64,000 nucleotides of DNA, taken from assembly GCA_036674765.1 (NCBI GenBank), contig JARVKI010000026.1, positions 372,001-436,000 of the forward strand, written 5' to 3'. The stretch is from Seiridium cupressi (taxonomy: Eukaryota; Ascomycota; Sordariomycetes; Amphisphaeriales; Sporocadaceae). Of the stretch, positions 58,370 through 64,000 are shown in pieces. Each line of letters starts with the position of its first letter. The first letter of the stretch is position 1. The notes beneath the pieces are model-generated. The model was not told where the DNA came from. It saw only the letters and a program-made list of their open reading frames with translations, and ran no database searches. The translations under genes and the position numbers were made by a program.

Positions 58370-59788
58370 CGTGAAGGATGTCTGGTGTTCAGGACGGGGA
58401 CGTGGGGCAGGTGCAAGAGGGCGGGAGCGGCTGCGAGTGCAATTACTGTTGTTTGTATCGAGGAGGTGCAAGAATTGCTATCGCCCAGAGCAGGTAATGC
58501 TCTCTGTCCTGTCTCTCTACGGAAGGTCGAGTCTTGGGGTGGTGATGTGTACGGAGCCCGCAGTAGCAGTCCTGGCTGGTGGTGCAGGTCGGTCGGTGTA
58601 GAGTCAAGCTCCAATTTCCAGAGTCGGCGGCGTCTTTAGACTAGTGAGCAGCGAGCTTAATGTCGGGACCAGATGCCAGTAAGCCAGCCAGCCTATGCCG
58701 CTGCAGCAGTGTCGAGCGAGGCCGCTGTGATTCACGCAACTATATGTGAGCCGTTGGCCAGGGACGAGCATGAGGCTTCGCGTAGCACGAGCTGGTGAGG
58801 GAGCGCTGGCGTCGGCTGCGAGCTGAACTTTTCGTCGTGCACCACCCTGCTGTTGCTGCGCTGCCCGCAGTGTGAATGGGCCGGGCGGGTCAGATACCTT
58901 AGGTAGTGTTGTATGAGGCGGGCGCCGATACTAGTGCTAGAGCCCCTCGCCGCAAGTCGGGGGTCCTTATTGTGCAATAGGTTTGATTGATTGATTCATG
59001 AATGTCTAGTATCCTGCTGGGCATGCATAGGGGAAGCGGTGTTTGGCTTGGGGAAGAGCCAGGTCGCTATCTTGCCGTCAGGTACTCCGAGGCTCACTGA
59101 CGTCTCCGACGACGATAATGAATTGTCTGGCAATTACGTCGGACACGTCAAAGCTGCCACAATGATCCCGCTTGGACCTGGGCATCCCCGCGTTTGCGCT
59201 GTGCATGTGCTTTCGCAGCTGGCAAAAGAGACTCGATCCCTGTCTAGTTCCTAAGGTTTGAATTCTGATTGGTTCCGCCATTGTTGAGATCGAGGACAGT
59301 AAATAGTTCGACCGTCCTGCCAACTGTGCCAGGCTGAGTGCAATTGGGTTGAAATTGCCGTTGAATTTGTGCCCACTTGAGTCTCAAAGTTTAGACCGAG
59401 AGTCATATGTTATGTTCTTTAGGCTGTAATCTAGGTTGTTCTAGTTAGGTGCTGGGTGAGGCAGCACACGCTACGGATGCAGTGAGGTAGGTGAATAGTC
59501 TGTTGTTTCCGTCAAAAATATTTCTCCTGACACAACAAGATATCCACACAATAAAATTCGTGGTTTGTCTGCCTCAGCACCCAGGCAACGGACCTCTCAC
59601 CGCTAAAATGTTCCATCATTGCGGTCCACATCTCATAGTCAAGCGGTAAACATACCCAGCCTCGGACGAATACTTGGTCATATAGAAATATGACAAATAT
59701 TTGTGGTATGCTCAACGATTCAAATCAACATCAAGCGTATCTTGATGGGAAAATGGGTATCTGTGTACACAAGAAGAACTATTCGTAC
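58370..59788. other. Intergenic, upstream of the DUF7918-like gene
   Basis: About 1.4 kb between the start of the DUF7918-like gene and the end of the seipin gene, both minus. The part near 58370-58950 is GC-rich and the rest AT-balanced. Short frames only. Confidence 0.5.
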
Positions 59789-61360
59789 TCATCCAGTCGA
59801 CGAGCCTGACGGCTCTCCTGACGATCTCCTCCTCACCACATGCTTTCCCTTGCCATAACTGCTCCCGGTACCCTCTGCCTCGTCATCCTCACCATATCCT
59901 AGCTGCCGTTTGGGCAAGTCTCTCTCAACGCTTTCCCTTTTAATAAACTTCTGGTCGTCCTTATCATCGTCCTCATCTTCCAACGAACGATCTCGGACCC
60001 TGGCACCCTTCGAGCTCCTAGCCGTTGAGTATCTCTCATCCTCACTCTCACGTTTTACCACGGTCTTGTGGTCGTATTCTGAAGCGTCCCCATCCTGCTC
60101 AATGGCAGGAACCTCTTTGCTCGGCTTTCTCCACCCAAAGCAATATGCCAGGGCAAGCCATGTGAGGCCCATCCATAGTATCTCTGCAAGCCAGAAGAAA
60201 GTCGTGCCCACCACAAAGCTGATAAACCTGTGATTGTACATCATCCACCTGATCCCCGACAATCTGGCCACAAGCTCAATCTGTGCCGTATACACCTGGA
60301 AGGTTTGCCCTGCCTGCACATCCAGCAGCAGACTCAAGGGTAGCTGTTCCCTGAACTCAACCAACTCTCCCATGGGGATCTGCAGTTCCACTTTCTCGCT
60401 CGTTGGCGCAAATACGTGCCACAGCAGGAAGAGCAGACGGCTTGCCAAGGAGACCAGTGGATCAGTGTACAGCACCAAGGCAGGACGGCGCGAGCTGAAA
60501 ACCACATTCGACGGGTTGATGTGCCTGTAGGGATCCTGTGGAATGGTGAATGACTGCGCTGGATTCTCAAGTGAAGACCTGGTCGCGAAGAGCGCAACCA
60601 TGAAGTTGCCGCGATCGGTATTGGGTGGGGAGCGTGGCATCGTCAAGCTCACGGTCACATCGTAGGCGGTTTCGAGCATGAGATCCTTCTGTAGGGAGGT
60701 GACGCCAAAGGGGTTGAGACCGGCACTGTCCACGACACTTTAGCAATCTGCTTTTCCCGAACCTGCACAGAGATTATGCAGATGTATAGAAGAGTACAAC
60801 GTACTTGTACTGTAAATGCACCGGGATAGATACCACCTTCTTTGGCACATAGGTGTAGTAGAAGATGGGATACACGGTTGCCGCGACGAGTAGCAGCAGG
60901 AGAGACGTCGTGACGAAAAGGAACGTGCTGAGGTAAAGTCGCTGCGCGCCTGGAGTGGTCGCTGCTCGAATAGGTCGCTTCACGTATTCCTAACGGCAAA
61001 CACTCCCCATTAGCTAAACCATTCGCGTCCTTCACTTATAGTATAGGACCAATGCCCCGTGACTTGAGATGCGTTAGTACTCACCATCTTGCCAGGAGGT
61101 GCGCCGTCTGGCGCGTCAGCATGCGAAGCCTCCGATTTTCTAGATGGCGACGAGGTAGGAGGAGTAGCTGCACGGAAGATGCTGGTCGATAGTAAGAAGG
61201 CAGGTCGATTCCGGACTGCTAAAGCTGTTGGACTCGGAGCTCTGCTGGGCATCCCTGTCGGGCGCTGCTCATTAGTGCCCCGCGGCTGGCAGACGGCGAC
61301 GTCATGGCCATAGTAACTGTCACTGAGCCAGGGGCTACAATCTTCTGCATCAAGGTCCAT
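59789..61360 (-). CDS. Seipin (lipid-droplet assembly protein)
   Basis: Seipin is an ER membrane protein that forms a ring at ER-lipid droplet contacts and controls droplet formation. Three exons: 61085-61360, 60805-60989 and 59789-60737; 469 residues. Start at the ATG at 61360 (MDLDAEDCSPWLSDSYYG). The first 90 residues are disordered. The first membrane segment is LSTFLFVTTSLLLLLVAATV. The lumenal seipin domain begins YYTYVPKKVVSIPVHLQY. It contains LETAYDVTVSLTMPRSPPN, GNFMVALFATRSS and VELQIPMGELVEFREQLPLS. The second membrane segment is FVVGTTFFWLAEILWMGLTW. The cytosolic tail is highly charged. The second intron (60738-60804) was placed to give QYNVVDSAGLNPFG; that joint is the least sure point. 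In-frame sequence extends upstream of 61360 without an ATG. Confidence 0.88.
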
Positions 61361-61696
61361 CGTTGGGCATCCTGCACGCCTTACTGTAGAGGACGTCAAC
61401 CGCTCGCGAGTTTGGATACTGAGCAAAGACTTTGGCAAGATGTAAATTAGAGGAATAAAGACAATATTTTTTCAAGTCGAAAATGCTATCAACTAACTCC
61501 TGCCTTAGAACCCGAGCTCATTATATGACTTACAGGCTTCGCGACAATCCGCCGCGCGAAGACAAAGGTTCTAACATGACTACGCTTCATTTACAGAATG
61601 TTATATGCAATCCGCTGTCGGCCCAATTCTTACAGGCTCTTCCTCCACCGTAAACACATTTCTGGCATATTCTCATCAAAGCTTCTTTGACATACC
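61361..61696. other. Short intergenic stretch
   Basis: About 340 bases between the seipin start and the stop of the F-BAR gene on the same strand. Nothing seen. Confidence 0.5.
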
Positions 61697-64000
61697 TCAG
61701 ATCGGCTGCAGGTAGTTACTAGGTACCAGACCGCTTCTACCCACGCCATTACCCGCATGGATCTCAGCTTCCCACCAACCGTCATCTTGGTGCCGCAAGA
61801 CTGCCAAGGTATCGCCCTTGCTGAAACCCAACTCTTCGGCAATAGCTGCCTGATACACATACAGAGCTCGTGCTGTATACGTTGTTAGTTCTTGTCCTCT
61901 TGCTTCGCTTATCTTAATGTGCGTAGTTACTTACCGAGATGTAGGATTGGTCGTCCATCCCTGGTATACATTCGACTAGGATCTGCCAGACTCTTGCTTC
62001 GCTGCCGAGAAGTTGACATCTGTCTGCCGTCATAGAAAGCCACTTGTCCTCCTTGACTAGTGCCGGGTCTGGTGTTGCGTCCACGTTGCGATCCGTATCC
62101 ACCCTCGTCCCCTACAGGTGCGAGCTGTACCGCCATATCGCCGCCCATGTGGCTACTGCTGGGACGATCGAAGTTGAGTCTGGATGGTGCTGGGGAGGCT
62201 GATCGGGCCATGTCATTGGGCGAGTTATGTCGGTAGTAACCCTGCGCGGAACCACGCTGTGAAGGTGGTGCCATGCCCACCGACGACTGGCTGCGCTGAT
62301 GCTGGTTGCCACTGTACGGATTAGGAGATGCAGACCGGCCATGGCTTTGTCGGAGCTCCGCCTGACTATGTCTTTGTTCGGCCGACGTGCCAGGTCTAGG
62401 AGAAGCGCTTCTGGGCGGTGCAGGTGAAGCAGCTCTAGGCATGTCTGTGCTTCGGGTGGGCGGCCTCGACTGGGTTCTGGCATGCGTCCCTCCTGATCCG
62501 GGGCGGTTGGGATTAAACATATTCCGAGTTTGTTGCTCATACTTCCGCGAAGTCGCTTGCATTGCCTTTGACGTACATGCAGGGGCTGGGACGCCAAGTC
62601 TCTGGACTTGTTGGTCGTAAGACGGTGGCGGCGTGCCACGGAGACCAGCAGCTACATCGCTTCCACTCCTTGGTGCAGGCACTGACCTAGAGAAGGGTCG
62701 CGAGTCACCTTGCGGAGGTACCGGTGTAGCAATACCGTGATAGTGGTCTGCTGACACCCGCACAGTGGACTGCTTATTGCCCGCGACTTCTCTAAGTTCT
62801 GCCAGGGCCTGCGCAATCGGGTCCAGTTCCTCTTGTTGTGGCTGATCGGAAGGTTTGTTGCGCCTATCAGTGTTGGATACAGCAAAGACGTTGTTGCCGA
62901 CGTTGAGGGCCAGGCTGGCATTGGCGTCGATAGGCTCAGGGCTAGCAGTTGCTCTATCAGGCAACATGCTCTGCTCTGGCTGATATGTAGGCCGTCTTGA
63001 TGCCGACCCTGTGTTTGATACATCCTGAGACGACGGTCCCCAAGTGTTTCTATTTGAAGCCTGAATATCTCTGGTGCTCTTGCGTCTGAAAGGGCTGTGG
63101 TTCTGGAAGAAGCCGCTCTTCTTCTTAAGTACGCGCTTCTCCGGCTGTGCTTCCATGGGTGTTTGTGGCTGCTGCTGCTTGATTGGCGACACCTTACCGC
63201 TTGCAGGCTCTTGACTAGAGAACGAGGTCGGGTTGGAATACTCGCTGTTATCGTCACGGCTTGATGGACGGTTGGATGACAAGTTTGAGCTTGTCGCTGA
63301 ATTCATACCTGAGCCCGTGCCTGGACCCATGCCAGTGTCGGTGCGGCATAGCATCGTCATGCCATCCATGGGATATGGGTCGTGAGGCACCGCAGCAAAA
63401 TCCGTTGCATCATAAGGTTGTTGCTGTTGCTGCTGGCGCTGCTGCTGCATGGGATGGCCTTGCCGATTGCCATCAGGTGGAATCATCGATCCCGGTCCTT
63501 TCTGTGGCGTCATTGTAGCTTCCCGGCTTCTTGATGCCTCCTCGTCGTGGTGACTGAGGTCTCGAGCCAACGCAGAGTTGGGGTCGTGGTGCGATTCGAA
63601 GGTAGACGGTTGAGGTGATGATGTGCGGTAAGCCGGATTTATGCTTCGCGGGAATTGAGCCACAGAATAATTGTCGTCGTCCACAGATGCTATTGACTCG
63701 TGATCTTCAACATCTCCGCGGCAGAAGTTGATGTATTTGGGCGGGTCCGGTATCTCCTGGCCAGTTCCTCTCTCGGTGATGAAGTTGATGATGTCCTTTT
63801 CGACCTCGAGGTTCTCAAGAGATAGCCTGATCTTCTCGCACGAGGCATCATCACTAACGCAAACCGTCGAAGCTATGTTGGCAAACGTCCACAGGGAGCT
63901 CTTGGTGAAATCCAGTCGCTCTTCCTCCAGGTCTTGAAACTTGTCGGCGGCAGCTTTCCATTCTCGATTCCATCTCGCAGTAGTGTCTTCCAGAGCCTTG
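61697..64000 (-). CDS. F-BAR/SH3 cytokinesis protein (Cdc15/Imp2/Hof1 type), C-terminal part
   Basis: Membrane-bending scaffold of the contractile ring; its N-terminus lies off the right edge. Exons seen: 61935-64000 (continuing) and 61697-61872, joined by a 62-base intron in phase 1. The right end is the last part of the F-BAR domain: RWNREWKAAADKFQDLEEER, DFTKSSLWTFANIASTVCVS and EKDIINFITERGTGQEIPDP. A disordered linker of about 550 residues follows, with a Gln tract (about 63410-63450), many Ser/Pro sites and Arg-Ser-Ala-Ser-Pro repeats (AASPAPPRSASPRPGTS). The final exon is an SH3 domain: ARALYVYQAAIAEELGFSKG, DTLAVLRHQDDGWWEAEIH and GLVPSNYLQPI, with the conserved ALYxY, WW and PSNY motifs. 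About 747 codons lie in the window. Confidence 0.88.

Overview
The window is nuclear DNA of a filamentous ascomycete (Pezizomycotina). The protein-coding genes are eukaryotic and fungal in type. They are split by many short introns, mostly 50 to 65 bases, with GTRNGT starts, CTAAC/CTAAT-like branch points and AG ends. A dispersed, single 5S rRNA gene is present. The class (Dothideomycetes, Eurotiomycetes or other) cannot be settled from the sequence alone. There are no operons, CRISPR arrays, insertion sequences or recognisable transposons. All exon junctions given here were inferred by eye from reading frame, splice sites and family motifs.

Left part (1-24 kb). The 5' half of exocyst subunit SEC3 runs off the left edge. 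Next are chromatin remodeller subunit RSC9, an unrecognised 300-residue protein, and a 1317-residue multidomain protein on the minus strand. That protein carries a zinc finger, a GBP/atlastin-like GTPase, a RING-like domain and a patatin-like domain, and its patatin catalytic dyad appears to be lost. Then come an ataxin-10 domain protein, a single-pass membrane protein of fungal cell-surface type, an Fpg/Nei-type DNA glycosylase, and a PRPP synthetase with a Ser-rich insertion.

Middle (24-53 kb). About 8 kb (24.2-32.3 kb) is gene-poor, but it hides an 88-residue single double-stranded-RNA-binding-domain protein in three small exons. Then come a nitronate monooxygenase-like flavoprotein, a large ArAE/DUF2421-type membrane transporter-like protein, and the small housekeeping genes NTF2 and TVP18, both built from very small exons. 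A second gene-poor stretch (42.4-46.8 kb) precedes actin-patch protein AIM21. After it come a degenerate protein kinase-like gene lacking the catalytic Asp, and the 5S rRNA gene.

Right part (53-64 kb). This holds an FMN-dependent NtaA/DszA-type monooxygenase, a DUF7918-like protein, a seipin (lipid-droplet assembly), and the C-terminal part of an F-BAR/SH3 cytokinesis protein of the Cdc15/Imp2/Hof1 type that runs off the right edge.

Most genes are independent housekeeping functions: secretion, chromatin, nucleotide synthesis, nuclear transport, Golgi, actin, lipid droplets and septation. The more unusual content is the GTPase-RING-pseudopatatin protein, the pseudokinase and the dsRBD microprotein. 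I see no evidence that these three act together; they lie 14 to 40 kb apart.
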